The notes beneath the pieces are model-generated. The model was not told the DNA's origin and searched no databases. It worked only from the letters and a program-made list of their open reading frames with translations. From assembly GCA_022829145.1 (NCBI GenBank), contig CM040742.1, forward strand, positions 13,868,131 to 13,932,130: 64,000 nt of DNA. Direction: 5' to 3'. The position numbers were made by a program, and so were the translations under genes. Source of the DNA: Albula goreensis (taxonomy: Eukaryota > Chordata > Actinopteri > Albuliformes > Albulidae). This document shows positions 38,373 through 50,774 of the stretch, piece after piece (the first letter of the stretch is position 1; each line of letters opens with the position of its first letter).

Positions 38373-38404
38373 GGGGGGTGGGGGTGGGGGTGGGGGGTTG
38401 GGGG
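38373..38404 (+). other. G-quadruplex-prone G tract
   Basis: Five runs of five or six G separated by single T or TT on the plus strand. A strong intramolecular quadruplex pattern (G3+N1-7 repeated) in otherwise ordinary DNA. Confidence 0.75.
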
Positions 38405-39574
38405 AACAATGGTACGTGGACCGAGGAATAGGACGGAGGAGCACGGGGCTCACCACAGCTCCCTGCCATAACTCCAGCTCTGCCTCTCTGTGTCCGGCGG
38501 GTGAAACCCATTTAACAGGACTGGCCCGGTCTACAGAGAACCAGCGCGGATTACCGGAATGGGGTCAGTTGATTGATAGGTTCAGTGAGCCAGAATGTAT
38601 GTGTCTCCCCGGATTGAATGTGAGACCCGAAACATATCAGGGTCCTGAAGATGGCAGAAGGCTAAGCTAAGGCTGGAGGTTTATTTCAGATGATGCTTTG
38701 CTCATAAAGATAGGGGTTACTACAGCGCGGCAACAAGGAAATACAATTTATTTTTGTAACTTTTTGCAGATTTTTTTTTCCACTGTTCAGCAGAACCTGT
38801 GCATTATTATTTATGATTTGAGAGGATCCCCAAATCCAGGAATATATTGGGGTGCACATATTTATAACAGTAAAAATAACTATGTTTAAATATTACTATG
38901 CTTTAAATGTCAAGTTGTCTAAAAATTTTCATAACTATTTGAAGGAAAACATAATTCCTAAGGAATGGCATGGAGGGATTGAAAATATTTGTTGTAGATG
39001 TTTATAAAATGATACTGATAGTATTAAAATGAATGAATTAGAGGGACCGGACAAAAATATATGATGGAGGTACCATATGCTAGTACCTGAATGAGATGAA
39101 CCAATTACTGAGTTTCTCTATGGACAGAAGATTTTATAATGATTAAACTGAGTAATGTTTGACATACTAAATACTCAGAGTGAGCTGATTATCGAGTTTG
39201 AGTCACGCAGTCCATATAAAAGCATGAAAACTGTGGTGATTATTTTTTCTGAACCTAAAATAAGGTCTGTGAAAAAATACTTCAACATTATAATTGGTGT
39301 GGGTCTTCACATCTTCACCATAAATGTCAGTGAAGATTTTAAAATGGGAGACAGCAGAGAACTGTAAAACTCACAAGTTATAATTGTTTCACAGGATCTG
39401 AAGACTGATATCATTTGCCATTCATAATACTTTGAAATGTCCTTTTAATGGTCTAAATGTAATGTAATTACCATATAATATAATTACAGTGTGTATATGA
39501 AATGTAATAAGAGAAAGCAGAACAAAGAAGAAATTTGCTTAACTCACTTTTAAACAACATTTAAACCAGTTGTA

Positions 39575-39578
<4 letters not shown>
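38405..39578. other. Gene-free intergenic DNA
   Basis: AT-rich; nothing recognised. The upstream gap 38183-38372 is equally empty. Confidence 0.5.

Positions 39579-39579
<1 letters not shown>

Positions 39580-39667
<88 letters not shown>
39580..39667 (+). repeat. (TA)n microsatellite
   Basis: About 44 uninterrupted TA units; length in the assembly may be approximate. Confidence 0.97.
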
Positions 39668-39671
<4 letters not shown>

Positions 39672-40284
39672 TAATCATTGAATGACTGAATCATTGAAGT
39701 GGGTAGAATCTGTAAAAATTCATATTGACAGTGGTTACAATGATTAGCACTGATCAATGCTTTGGGTGCAGGGGGCACCATAGTTCTATGACATCACAAA
39801 AATGTTTACATATAATTATAGCCCTGTTAATAAGGTGTAATTAGGTATGCCACTTGCAGGTTTATACCAACTTTGGCGGAACCGTTAATGAAGATCTCGG
39901 AGATTCTTCTGTTATAAATGACTTACAAGTACATGTTGATGTGATATGTACAGTCATACATGTATAGATATGACATACACATACAGAGACTCATCTTTTG
40001 CTATTTTCATTTCAAACTCTTGAGGGAATATCTGTTTTGACTTGTAGTTTCACTTTTTCAAAGAGTCATTTCTTCTTTCCTCATTTCCTCTCTTCGTCAC
40101 CTTGTCCACCTCCCCACCCCCCTGCTACCTGATATATTCATTGGAAACAAAGTTGTTTTACATGCATAAAATCAGACTTCCATGCAATCTCATTCCCTTT
40201 TTAACTTCTGCAGTACCAACAGAAATGTTATCTGTGCGTGGGTATTAAAATTCATGAGTGGTGGTAGAACAGTTTCATTAGATG
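39668..40284. other. Gene-free intergenic DNA
   Basis: Nothing recognised. Confidence 0.5.
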
Positions 40285-40580
40285 TTGGCTGAAGCGCTGA
40301 TCAGGGGGTCCATGGCGTGGGGCCCCGGGTTACCGTGCCCGAGTGGGGGTCTGCTGGGAACGGGACAGGGGCCTGATTGCCTTTGGCAGGGGTGACCAGT
40401 GGGCAGAGGTATGTTGTACCAAGCCCGGGGGGGAGGGGGAGATGCCAGCTGTGCTAGTGCCCTGGGTCGCCCTTCACACTCCAGAAAGTCTGAGGGCCCA
40501 CTGTCGCCCCACCCCCCCGGGTGCCAGCATGGCACAGACAGGTGTGACCCTCATTCGCCCTTGCACGCTCCTCTACGATG
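40285..40580. other. GC-rich block of unknown origin
   Basis: Composition jumps to strongly GC-rich with G and C runs (for example 40424-40441 and 40507-40520) and open frames on both strands (95 codons plus, 109 and 85 minus). No domain is recognised. It could be an inserted repeat or a small CpG-containing element. Confidence 0.35.
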
Positions 40581-41044
40581 GAAGTATAAACGGATCTTAT
40601 CTGTGTCATGGAAATTTTAGAGCCACATAAATCTGGACTGCGTGCAGACCGTGGCACTTCAAATACCCCACATCTAATGAAATTATTATTGTTCTGGGGA
40701 TTTTTTTTCATCGTTTTATGCCGATCATTATTACACACAGCCATGTCTCCAGCAGAGAATCTCTTCCTCATGGCCGCTTTCATGTCTGTTCAGAATGGGG
40801 CAATGTTTTTCCAAAAGGGGGTGTTCTGTGGGTGTGTGTGTGGGCGTTTGTGCTTGCGTCAGAAGCACAGAGATAGTATGAGAATTGAGAACAAACAACA
40901 CCTGTTCAGCTGTTTGGCAGTGCGCAATATGTAAAAAATCAAAGGCTAGATCATTTCAATATTAAACCTCTTCTTTACCTGTCCCATTCCCCCAGCCTCC
41001 GCAGGTGGTGTTCTCTGACACTCCACCTTGAACAGTGGGGTTTA
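40581..41044. other. Gene-free intergenic DNA
   Basis: Nothing recognised beyond a short GT-rich run near 40828. Confidence 0.45.
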
Positions 41045-41330
41045 GTGGCTTCCTACCTTTCATTTTTAAACGCCTTTGACGCACATCATTGCGTTTCTTT
41101 TTAAAAATGCTTCAGAAAACGATGATTGTCTGTTCATCCCTGGCTCTGTGTCGTCTGTACCTGACTCTTCAGGCTTCATAGCGCACGAGGCTAACTACAG
41201 GCCTCTGCACACCCTGCCTGGTAGCCCCCACAGAGCTCGGGCTAATTACCGGTCCATCACCATAAAAGATGCGCTGAGCCCGGGGGGACTGAGCGTGTCC
41301 TTCCTCCCAAATCTATGCTGATTCCACACC
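41045..41330. other. Candidate conserved non-coding element
   Basis: Complex sequence with GACGCACATCATTGCGTTTC, GAGGCTAACTACAGG and GGGCTAATTACCGG blocks (homeodomain TAATTA core), CpGs and no repeat. Conserved status not tested. Confidence 0.33.
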
Positions 41331-42031
41331 GAGGGACAAAATCAACATGGTGGATCTTTTTTTTAGTTATAGAAGGTGATAGGAGGGAGTTGTCACTGTG
41401 ATGACTTTCTAGATTAGGTTAAATGAAGATTTTAAAAAAACTGTTTGACTGTATTGTTTATTTGGCAGAAATTCAGATGGTTCAAAAGTAAGATCTTCTA
41501 GCTCTTATTAGCTCAGCAGAGAAGCAGCTCAGAAAGAGTCAATCACAAACTGAAATTTGGGAAGGTGAGTCCAGACTATTGACAGTTCGTACAGCAAACC
41601 AGCAATAGTTTTATTTTTGTTGTCTGGATGCCCTGTCCTTGATCCTCTCCAATCCAGGCCCAATGACTTTCTAAGTCTCTTGGGCCAGTCAATACTACAC
41701 CTCTTTATGTACCAGCTCATGCTGTTTTATATTTTATTTTATTTTCCCCACCTGTACTGACCTATGTTATCACCCTTGCCTACTGTGAACTGCCCCTTAC
41801 AGACTTCAGTGACTTCAGTTCACTTGGCAGTGATCTTTCACTAACATTCACACTGTAATTTCATCAGTTATCACCAAGTCAACATATGTTCAGTTCAAGA
41901 AGTGTCTTGCCAGCCAGGAGAGGGTGCTAGAAAGTGATTAGACTTTAGTCAAGTTACCACCTATTTTCCCCAGCTCAAGCAAAGCTGTATTACACCATCA
42001 CCTGACGGCCAAAAGTTTTCTTATTTTTGTC
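41331..42031. other. Gene-free intergenic DNA
   Basis: Nothing recognised. Confidence 0.5.
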
Positions 42032-42188
42032 ATAACTTCAATTATAAAAAATATAATTAAAATAAAAAAACACATATTCTATGTTCCAGAGTTAGACTGT
42101 ACATCTCCTTATAACTTCAATTATAAAAAATATATTTAAAATGAAAAATACATATTCTATGTTCCAGAGTTAGACTGTACATCTCCTC
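42032..42188 (+). repeat. Tandem duplication, two 78-79-bp copies
   Basis: 'ataacttcaattataaaaaa' to 'gttccagagttagactgtac' plus 'atctcct' is present twice back to back (starts at 42032 and 42111) with few differences, so the duplication is recent. Confidence 0.93.
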
Positions 42189-42505
42189 AAAGTTCTGATC
42201 CAACCACAGTGGAATAAGAGAGTCTCATAAAGATAAACTCCTGTTTCTGTGTGATTCACAACTATCACCAGGTGTTTGCGGTTTTTATCGATCTTGTACT
42301 CTGCTTTGGAAAACTCCAAAGGAATTATTAAGATGAGACTAAGCAGGCGTTATTGCTGTTTGCCTAACCATTCCTCTGACTCGCACCACTGAGTAGCAAA
42401 TTCATCAATCTCCTCCAAAGGTTAAGAGTTTCTTTACCACAATTTATTTATATTCAACATATTACTGCAAGTCTCTAACAGTTTTTATTTGCAATGGATC
42501 TTCCT
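42189..42505. other. Gene-free intergenic DNA
   Basis: Nothing recognised. Confidence 0.5.
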
Positions 42506-42546
42506 TTCTCTCTCTCTCTCTTTCTCTCTCTCGCTCTCTCTCTCTC

Positions 42547-42582
<36 letters not shown>

Positions 42583-42584
42583 CC
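42506..42584 (+). repeat. Compound (CT)n-(TA)n-(GT)n microsatellite
   Basis: Interrupted CT repeat, then a short TATATATG bridge, then about 16 GT units. Confidence 0.93.
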
Positions 42585-43887
42585 CAGTGCTCTCACTAAC
42601 TCTCAGTCAGTATATATAACCAGTATATATAAGTATCCAGACCTGTTAATTATAGCAAGTTAATAAGCACGATTACACATTAATGTATATGGGGGCAGTT
42701 ATGCTGCCAGGAATCCTAGGCCACCAAAAAGGCCCATTGATAACACTGATGAATATGTTTGGGGCCCCTGTCTATTACACACAATGATATATCAGAGCAT
42801 ATGAGTTTCTTTTGTTCTCAATGTGTCAGTGATAAGGCTAAGTATGACGCTACTGAGCAAGAAGTTTCGCAATGTACAACAAATATAGGTAGTTCATTTT
42901 GCTTGTTGGTTTAGTGAGGAATGGTGCATAATAGCATCATACATCTTCTGCTTATAACAGACAAGGTAAATTAGAATGAGTTGTAGCAGATATATGGATA
43001 AAGAGAGAGTGACTGACTGATTTATACTAAATAATACAGTTGGTATCTCAGCTGATGATCTGCTGTGGACGTTTGGTACAGATAGTGAATGAAGTACATG
43101 ATTATAAGGTGGCCTGAGTTTTCTTACATGGCTGAAGCAAATCAAGGTTGACAGATTTGGGTGGCTGGGGATTTGGAGGTGAGCTCTAATGGCCGTGCAC
43201 TTTTCATCTGCTCTGCTCTGGCTGCCTGGCCACGATTGTTTGAGTGTGGAAACAGCTATGCCTTCGTCTTCGCCGGGAAGGACAAACCATATTGATTTAA
43301 ACTGATTGCTTGCCCTTTCTGGAGGGAGGCGCGCGCAAAGAAAAGAACGTAAATCTACACGTCAAGTGGAGCGAACACCCCCCAACCCCCACCCCCCACC
43401 ACCTTCACCTCCCACCACCTCCCCCACCACCTGATCTCCACCACCCACCTCACCCTTACCGCCTCCCCCCCACCATAACCTACCACCATTCTTCAACAGG
43501 GCAATCGATCATCCCAAATCAGGCCCAGCTTTAACAGGCCGTACTCACTCCACGGCGGGGAAAAGTGCACTAAATCACTCTCTGGGAGAGGGGGAGGCTC
43601 ACAATGCGCACGCCTACCACCACCACCCCCGCTGTGACTGTACGGGGTCAGGTGACCATCACTCACGAGTACTGCCAAAAAAAGAGAGATATGCTGGAGA
43701 TCAGAGCAGAGCAGAGCAGAGCAGCCATTAGAGACAGAACAGGGCGGGATTCTGATACAGTCCTCTGGCACATCGTCCCTCCAGCTGAGCCCCACTGCCT
43801 CAGGACTGCACCCAGGTTCTGCAGCATGAAATGATCGAGGAATCATGCTGATGCACCAGTTATTAGCTTAGAAGTGGACAGAGACGG
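42585..43887. other. Gene-free intergenic DNA with a C-rich tract
   Basis: 43376-43480 is almost purely C/A/T with many CCACC and CCCC runs (G-quadruplex-capable on the minus strand). Open frames over it are low-complexity. The flank at 43180-43320 is complex and might be regulatory. Confidence 0.45.
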
Positions 43888-43990
43888 GAGGTGGTGGTCT
43901 GGCATAATGGTCAGGAGACTGGACCTGCTGGTTCACTCCCTGGACAATGGTGTTGCTATTGCACATATGGATACAGTAAGGGGAAAAAAT
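43888..43990 (+). mobile_element. tRNA-derived SINE head fragment
   Basis: An RNA polymerase III A box (TGGCATAATGG, 43900-43910) and a B-box-like GGTTCACTCCC (43930-43940) occur at tRNA-like spacing, followed by a short non-tRNA sequence. No tRNA cloverleaf can be completed, so this is a SINE 5' part rather than a tRNA gene. Confidence 0.5.
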
Positions 43991-44444
43991 AACATCAATC
44001 AGTGATGAGTGATCAGTGCTAAAATACGCAGATGTGCTGTCAGATCATGCACAACACAATGTGGCAAATGAGCATGCAATAGCATGGTCAGCCATATATT
44101 CATGCACATGTAAGGCTTAGTTTAGCTATCTTTCTCCAGTGCTATTTCAGAGCAGTGGGTAACAGTAACATAAGGCCCAGGGTCAGTGCATGCGACCAAG
44201 CGATCTTAGCGCTGTTGTTACAGAACCGTCCTACAACATTTTCTCAAATTCCAGTCTACTCAGCATCATATAGCCACTGTCTCTCATCCTGGCGAACCAA
44301 GGACATCATCAGCATGCAATACATATACGTCGCCAGTTCATATTTTAGCATTCATGCCTCAGTGATATCTGTAAGATTTGGATATGTCCTGTGTCAGTGT
44401 TCATTAGAAATGTAAGAATTTATGGGAGGTCATTTCTTACAGGC
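43991..44444. other. Gene-free intergenic DNA
   Basis: Nothing recognised. Confidence 0.5.
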
Positions 44445-44530
44445 TCACTCCAGTTAAACTCCCCTCAAAATTTTAGTCAAAGAAATGCTCATAAAGTGGA
44501 AGCAGAGAGCAGTGACGCAGGAGTTCAAGG
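44445..44530 (+). repeat. Dispersed repeat 'CTCCAGNCAAACT', copy 3 of 3
   Basis: It contains ctccagttaaact, ttttagtcaaagaaatgctc and ataaagtggaagcag, aligning with 16520-16612 and 28790-28855. Confidence 0.55.
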
Positions 44531-45384
44531 AAGTAGTTGGAAAAGCATCAACCCTTCTCTTGCAAAGTTCTTTTACAAACAAGCTAGGTCCGACAAGTCT
44601 TTAATATATGGAAGAAAGGACTGTTTTGGCGAGTGGGTTGGAAAATTGAATTACAGCCAAAACACATATTTTCGCTGCTGTCAGTTTTCAGGCTCAAATC
44701 TCTGTGCAATACCAAATTCAAGCATCAGGATGTGATCTGTATCTGAAAAAGCTGGAGGGCGAGTCAAGTGGGCCTTTAGCATTTCAGTGTGGTGCCTTAG
44801 TGATGTGTTTTGGCTGGTGTTTGGCTGGAGCGCGGCTGCTTTGGCGTGGTGCTTTCTTCCAGGCCGTCTGCTGATGACCCATCCTTATGAAACAGGCTGA
44901 CTGAAGCTGATCTGTGGGTGGTAGAAGCGTAGAAGCATAAGTTCTCCTGCACCAGGTCTTCCCACATCAGAGACTCTGTAGGTGCGCCGTGTCAGTCATT
45001 AAGTCAGAAATGCTGCACAGAGCACATTGGGCATGTACGCCTCTGACAATAATGGCCTCAGCACTCCACAGAACTGAGATGGTTCTGATTTGTGTGTGAG
45101 GAAGAGAGAGAGACGTATTTGTTTGGTGGTGGCATTGTTCTCTTCACTTTCCTTATTAGTGTCTATTGTTCAAGTTGTTGGACTTCTTCCATGTTCTGTC
45201 TTTGTTTTCTTTCTTTGTGTATTTATTTTATTCCATCTTATCAAGTCTGTGAATTATCTGTTATTTCATTGGTAATTGCTTTGGTAATATTGCTCCTATG
45301 CAGGCGTTTCAGTGAGGCATTATTAAATTGAAATTTGAAGAGAATTTGAGAGACGGAGAGAGAGAGTAAGAAAGCGGCTTTGCC
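44531..45384. other. Gene-free intergenic DNA
   Basis: Nothing recognised. Confidence 0.5.
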
Positions 45385-45840
45385 GCAAACATTGGAGCCA
45401 TAGCGAGCCTTGGTGGTCATAACCATTTGACCTTTTTTCCGTGGAGCGCCCCGACCTTACAGGCTCTTGCATCAGTCGTGGTTACTCAACATCTGCTGGC
45501 AGAGCTGCAACCTCGGAGCCGGTCGTGCCGCTCTGGAGATCCACCGCCCTTGAGACTCCCCCACAGATAGATGGGTAATTTACTGAATAATGAGCATTCT
45601 GCTTCTGTAGAGGGACCTTACCCCCCATCCCCTGTTTACCTGGCAGCAGTGGGAACGCGGTTGGAAAGCAGGCCTTGTAAACCAACATCTGAGTGGCTCT
45701 GTCCTTATAACCATCATAAAATGGCTGCCTACATCGCCTGTCCCGGGTTAATGAGGAGCACGCTGTTAATTACTTTCCTGTTCCGATGGGTCCCCGCCCG
45801 CCCGTTTAGGCAACGTCACTAGCGTGACACAGCAGATGAC
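45385..45840. other. Candidate conserved non-coding element
   Basis: Complex CpG-containing sequence with GGGTAATTTACTGAATAATG and CGGGTTAATGAGGAGCACGC blocks. No coding support in any frame despite an 83-codon open stretch. Confidence 0.3.
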
Positions 45841-46916
45841 AAGAACTGTTGACAGACATCATCCTTCCTTAGGGGCACTCAAACTGCAGACTGATTACTG
45901 AGCACACCAGCATAGCATGTGTTACAGCCTTGATGTAACACCCAAAAGCGTTCAGTGTGTCAGGTGGGATCAGAATCAAGCCCTGAACAGCAGGAGAGCT
46001 GAAAAACACTCCCATTACACATACTTTAGGTGTGCCATACAACTCTACATAAGATCCAGAATACATAAGACAACATTCTGGCTGGAACCAAATCAAACAC
46101 ACTTACACATGTTCAATATTCAAACACACTTGAATATATTCAATTACATCACAACAGACTTCACATTTCATAAGTTTCTTTTAGTTGTTCATACTTTAAT
46201 GGAAACATGCAAGCATGTCGTTTGGAATGTGTTGTTTTTATTCTAAAATTCTGTTTGCCCTTAAAAAGGGATTAAGTTTGATTGCATTGCATATGCACGA
46301 TGCAATATTCCATCCTCAGTGATTAATACGCATAGTGTGTATTAAGAATTATAAGACCCTTACATATACATTTTATCAAAGTTACAAACAACTTCTTATT
46401 GTGCCAATTGCATAGCATTGTATCTATGTTGGATGACTTACATATAACTTTGAATAGAAGAAAAATCACAAAATACAGTGAGGATATACAAAGTGAATAA
46501 AAAATCATGAAAATCATAAAAAATGACATACATACAGTCAAATTCATTGTATTCAAGGACCTCCTGTGATGATATTTCCATGAAAACTATGAGACAGGAC
46601 TTGGAGTCGGCAGCACATTGTTGTGAGTTTATTGAGTCTGTCAGAGTGTTGAGCTGGTCTCCATGCTGTGTGCTCACTGAAACAAGAAGCAAGCCAGAGG
46701 CAAATCTACATCTGTCTGCGCTGAGCCAAAGTCAGAAGTGGACAGAACAACAAGCTGGCACATCATGAGGCTCTCTCTGCACTCGCACCCCACCAGAGGA
46801 AGGGCAGGGTTCTGCCCAGCTATGAGGAAACAGACGTTATCTCAGGTTACATCAGTTATGGGTGAATAAGGTACAACACCAAAAACATATTGATACCGTG
46901 TCCTTCCTGGTGACTC
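45841..46916. other. Gene-free AT-rich intergenic DNA
   Basis: Nothing recognised. Confidence 0.5.
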
Positions 46917-47030
46917 GCTGATCACCAATCATTTGTTTTGCTGAAAAGAGCAAATCCTTGTGATTGGTTGAAACAATGTCAGTGATTGGCAGCTTATTGT
47001 AGCTCCACCTATTTTTGGCAATCATAATGC
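46917..47030 (+). repeat. Dispersed repeat, copy 2 of 2 in the window
   Basis: Counterpart of 6538-6640. It carries CTGATCACCAATCATTTG, TTGTGATTGGTTGAAACAA, CAGTGATTGGCAGC and TATTGTAGCTCCACC in the same order. Confidence 0.55.
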
Positions 47031-49689
47031 CTCATTGGCCCATCACTGGGCATGAGCCTTTGGGTCAAACACAAGCTCAGGAAATGGAGTTGCATGCTTA
47101 TGGTGAATCTGCATGGTCCTGTAACTCAGCATTGGCAAGGTAACAACTAGGGAGGGGAAAGAGTTAAGCTGGTTAAAATGGTCAGTGTCATTGCTCTGTA
47201 GTGGCCCCCTCTGGCTGGACCATCACCAGCAAGTATGCTACCAGACTTTGTCATTGCGTTATTGTTGTGACATTCCAACTGCTATACTGACGGCGTAGGT
47301 GGCAATGGGTGAGGTGTGTATGAGAGGAATTGTCAACATTTTTTTTGTTAGAATTAATAAAATTACCATGCTCAAATGAGGTTTCCAGAGGATCCACTGT
47401 GCAAACAGCTACATCAGTCAAGCCTGAGCTCTGGGGGTTGGTTACTGCATGTAAGACCACTTAAATGTCACCTGTTTACATTCTCAATAAAACTGAGAAA
47501 AAGAGGGAACGAAATCTTTGCAGCCTCATTTCAGAAGAATTGTTTGGATTGACATGCTCATGAACGGCACAGCCAACCTTTTCAACATCAAGGAGCTCAA
47601 TCAAAAAAAAAATCAATAAATAAATAAAAATAATAATAATGATAAAAATCAGCACAGACTCAGTCAGATACTCTGTCTTCATCGTAACGAGCAGGCCGTG
47701 CAAGCCGCTGTGTATTTGTGATCTCGAGGCGAGTCTGTTATCTCAGCAAGGGGTTATGGGTTCACTGAGCAGCTGTACCAAAGGCTAACCAGGGAGGCTC
47801 TGGCATGTGGTGCGCTCGTTTGGGTTTGTTTGGAGTTGTTTCTTGTCAAAAAACAGTATAATAAAAATCCAAGCTCTTCGCCATCCTGGCTGAGAAAAAG
47901 GCTTCTGATATTGCAGAGACATATGTGAGAGGTCACTAGCGTCCCCACCCTACATGGCCTCACACTGTTTTTAGGGTCGTGCTGACATCAGAGATCAAAG
48001 TACATATTAGATGCTCAATAGACAGAGTCATAGTCCATATGCACACATAGTAAGGTGTTCAGTTCCTTTAAACAGTCTCAAGAATAATTCAGTAGGACCC
48101 CATAATACTAGTTTTATGAGTTGTGCAACAGATAGCAAAAATGAATCCTAATCACCCATGTAGCAAACATGCATTAGCTCACTGTTAGTCCAGCAGTCTG
48201 TCCGCCAATGTTTGGTGCACTGACTGCCAATGTTTTGGCGGTACCCCGGGGTCTTACTACATAGTTCAGGTATAATAGTTGCGATGAGGATCATCTGTTA
48301 ATTACAGCAGTCATTTGCTGAAAGCCCCCCTCCCCCCCGGTCAAAATGATGGTTTCCTGTATTTTTGTATGGGGTATGGAGGAGTCAAATGAACACAGCT
48401 GATACCTGAAGTCTGACATCAGCATTGTTTTGCAAGAGTGAGTGTTTTAAAATGTCAGGTTGTTTTAGAAGTGGTTTGCAATTGGCTCCAGCTTTGTCAT
48501 CACAACTGTAATTTACATTTAATTTGCATATCCCTCCCCCATGACCTAGCTAGCTACCATACACGTTCAGGTGAGCTATTTGTTTCTGTTCTTTGCATTT
48601 GCACTTTGGAACACCGTATATGTTGTGATCATATAGCCAGTTCTGCCAGCCAATCAGGTCTGAGGTTCTTTGATATGAATACATGAACCCAGTGAAACAA
48701 CATATTACATTCAAGAGAAAACATAGTAGCATGGAAATCAATTACTAAACAAAAGTATTAAGATTTTTAATTTAAAAAAATACTTCAAGGATCCTGCTGC
48801 TGTAAGATCAGTTTAGTCCCAACTTCCAAAATATCAGCACACCATCGGCTGTGTTGGCCAGCAGATCATCAGTTAGTAAACTACCAGTAGGTTTGAATAT
48901 GCTTTCTTGCTGGCCAGTATGTTTTACACACGAATATTGCCATCAGCTAACATATACATGGTAGGAAATACTTATGGACCCAGTCCTTCAACAAAATAGA
49001 TTCACTGTACCTAAACCACGTTAATTTCATAAGTTTAAGAAAAATGAACAGGTTGTCTGTTTCTAGAACATGCTTATCAAATCTATACTTGAGGTATCAC
49101 ATGAAGAGGACATTGCTGAGGCTATAAAAGTGAACTGTTGGCATTAAATGCTTGTGCAAGTTCCATAAATAAAGTGCAAACTTTAGAAGACTTTTTTTTT
49201 TCTCAAGATCACAATTTAGAGATACTCAACATTTAATGGAATGTCAATTGCATTAAATTGGAGGAATAAAACTGGTTTGAAATCTCATTTCAACCGTTTA
49301 TAAAAAATGTCAAAACATCCCTGGACCAAAATGACCGGCAATGATGGAGTAGGTCACATATTTAGCAGCTGCCAATATCCAGGTAATGTAGCTTACAGTT
49401 ACATCATCAATTTATATGGTATATTCACTGTTCAGTAACTTCCATAAGGGTGCAAAAAAATGTCCCCCTGGAGTATGGACGAGAAACCTTGGTCCCCTTA
49501 GCACTCCTCCACATTTGCTGCCTAACCCCGGGTTTATTTTGAGCTTTCCCCAGTGTAAATCATTAGTCCTAGCTAATGACCGGCGCAGGCAGAGTGACAG
49601 CAGTGAAAAATGCATGTGATTTACGGCCAAGCAAGTCATGCCAGAACCAACCACCTCTCATTCACAAAAAAAACTGCTGGGGTGGTCCA
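47031..49689. other. Gene-free intergenic DNA
   Basis: It holds an (ATAA/AAT)n-like run at 47605-47645. A doubled 'gccaatgtt(t)tgg' motif at 48213-48245 can form a short hairpin (CCGCCAA..TTGGCGG). No gene. Confidence 0.5.
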
Positions 49690-50060
49690 CATCAACAGAC
49701 ATTTCCCCTCCCTACAAGCGGTCCTGCCAAGCCCTGACTGTTTTTATACGTCTCCACGGCTGACTGTGTAGCTTACATAAAACGCAGAAGGCGCAAAAAT
49801 GTGTGCATGTGTGTTCAAACACGGACAGACTCGCAAACAGCATCCAGATTTCCCTATCTCGCTGTTTCACCAGTCTTAGTGCGATGCGTGGTGCCAGAGA
49901 AGGGGGTGACGTCTCACAGGCACAGAAGATCAGCCAAAGGCCGTCTCAGCGATGCGCCAGATATTGGCTCTCAGAAATGGATGTGCAAACCTGCCGTCCA
50001 ATGCACTAAGGTAAATATCAGTGAAATAAGATGGGCCCTGCCGTAAAATCCTATGCACGG
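49690..50060. other. Candidate conserved non-coding element
   Basis: Complex, GC-balanced sequence with many CpGs and no repeat signature; the 81- and 68-codon open frames overlap and are unrecognised. Enhancer-like by inspection. Confidence 0.3.
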
Positions 50061-50774
50061 TCGCCTTATCTCACATTTCAAAAGAATAACTTTTCATGTA
50101 TCTAATAAAAGTATTGTGCGTGCCGCTGTGCGGTTTTAAATTGCTTTCTGCTGAATATGTTTATAGTATCAGTGGCAAAGGAAGTACATGTTAGCTTAAG
50201 GGATGCTGAGAGAGAGAAAAAACACAAACACATAAGCATGAAAGTCAAAATGAACAAAACAGCAGGATGTTATTTCTGGAGGCGTATAAACCACAATGGT
50301 CTGTGCTCTGTACAAATAAAAAGCTATTAAACGTGGTACAACAAACACTTTAATCTCCCTGAATTCATATGACGTGAAAGATGGAAAATAACTGTGGGGA
50401 CACGCGCTCTTCTATTCAATATAGCACCTGTCTTGCAACCTGCAGATGGCGGCCCCACAAATGAACTCAAGATTCCCTGTTCTGAGCCATTAGATTAGAC
50501 ATTAGAGCAACCAGCAGATGTGTTTGCATACATATTTTGGAGAATTATCCAAATATGTCCTTTGTTTAGCATAACGTGACCACACATGGATGACATCAGT
50601 AACATTGACTGTATTGGAATTGAATAAATTACATACAGATGTTGGAACATCGTAGCACATTTTATCTAATGAAAGATTTCATATCTCAGTGAAGCTTTCC
50701 TGATAAAATGAAAGATAAATACTGAATGATTTAATGGAGGAATGATTGGGATATTTCTAACGGGCAGTATAGCA
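50061..50774. other. Gene-free intergenic DNA
   Basis: Nothing recognised. Confidence 0.5.

Noticed and set aside
43310-43534. Proline/histidine-rich 74-codon frame
   Set aside because: Translation of a C-rich simple repeat (CCACC)n.
43888-43950. Possible tRNA gene (A and B boxes)
   Set aside because: No acceptor stem or complete cloverleaf can be formed; it fits a SINE head.
47195-47215. Possible CTCF motif (GCCAGAGGGGGCCAC on the minus strand)
   Set aside because: One base is missing from the core spacing compared with the consensus; too weak to list.
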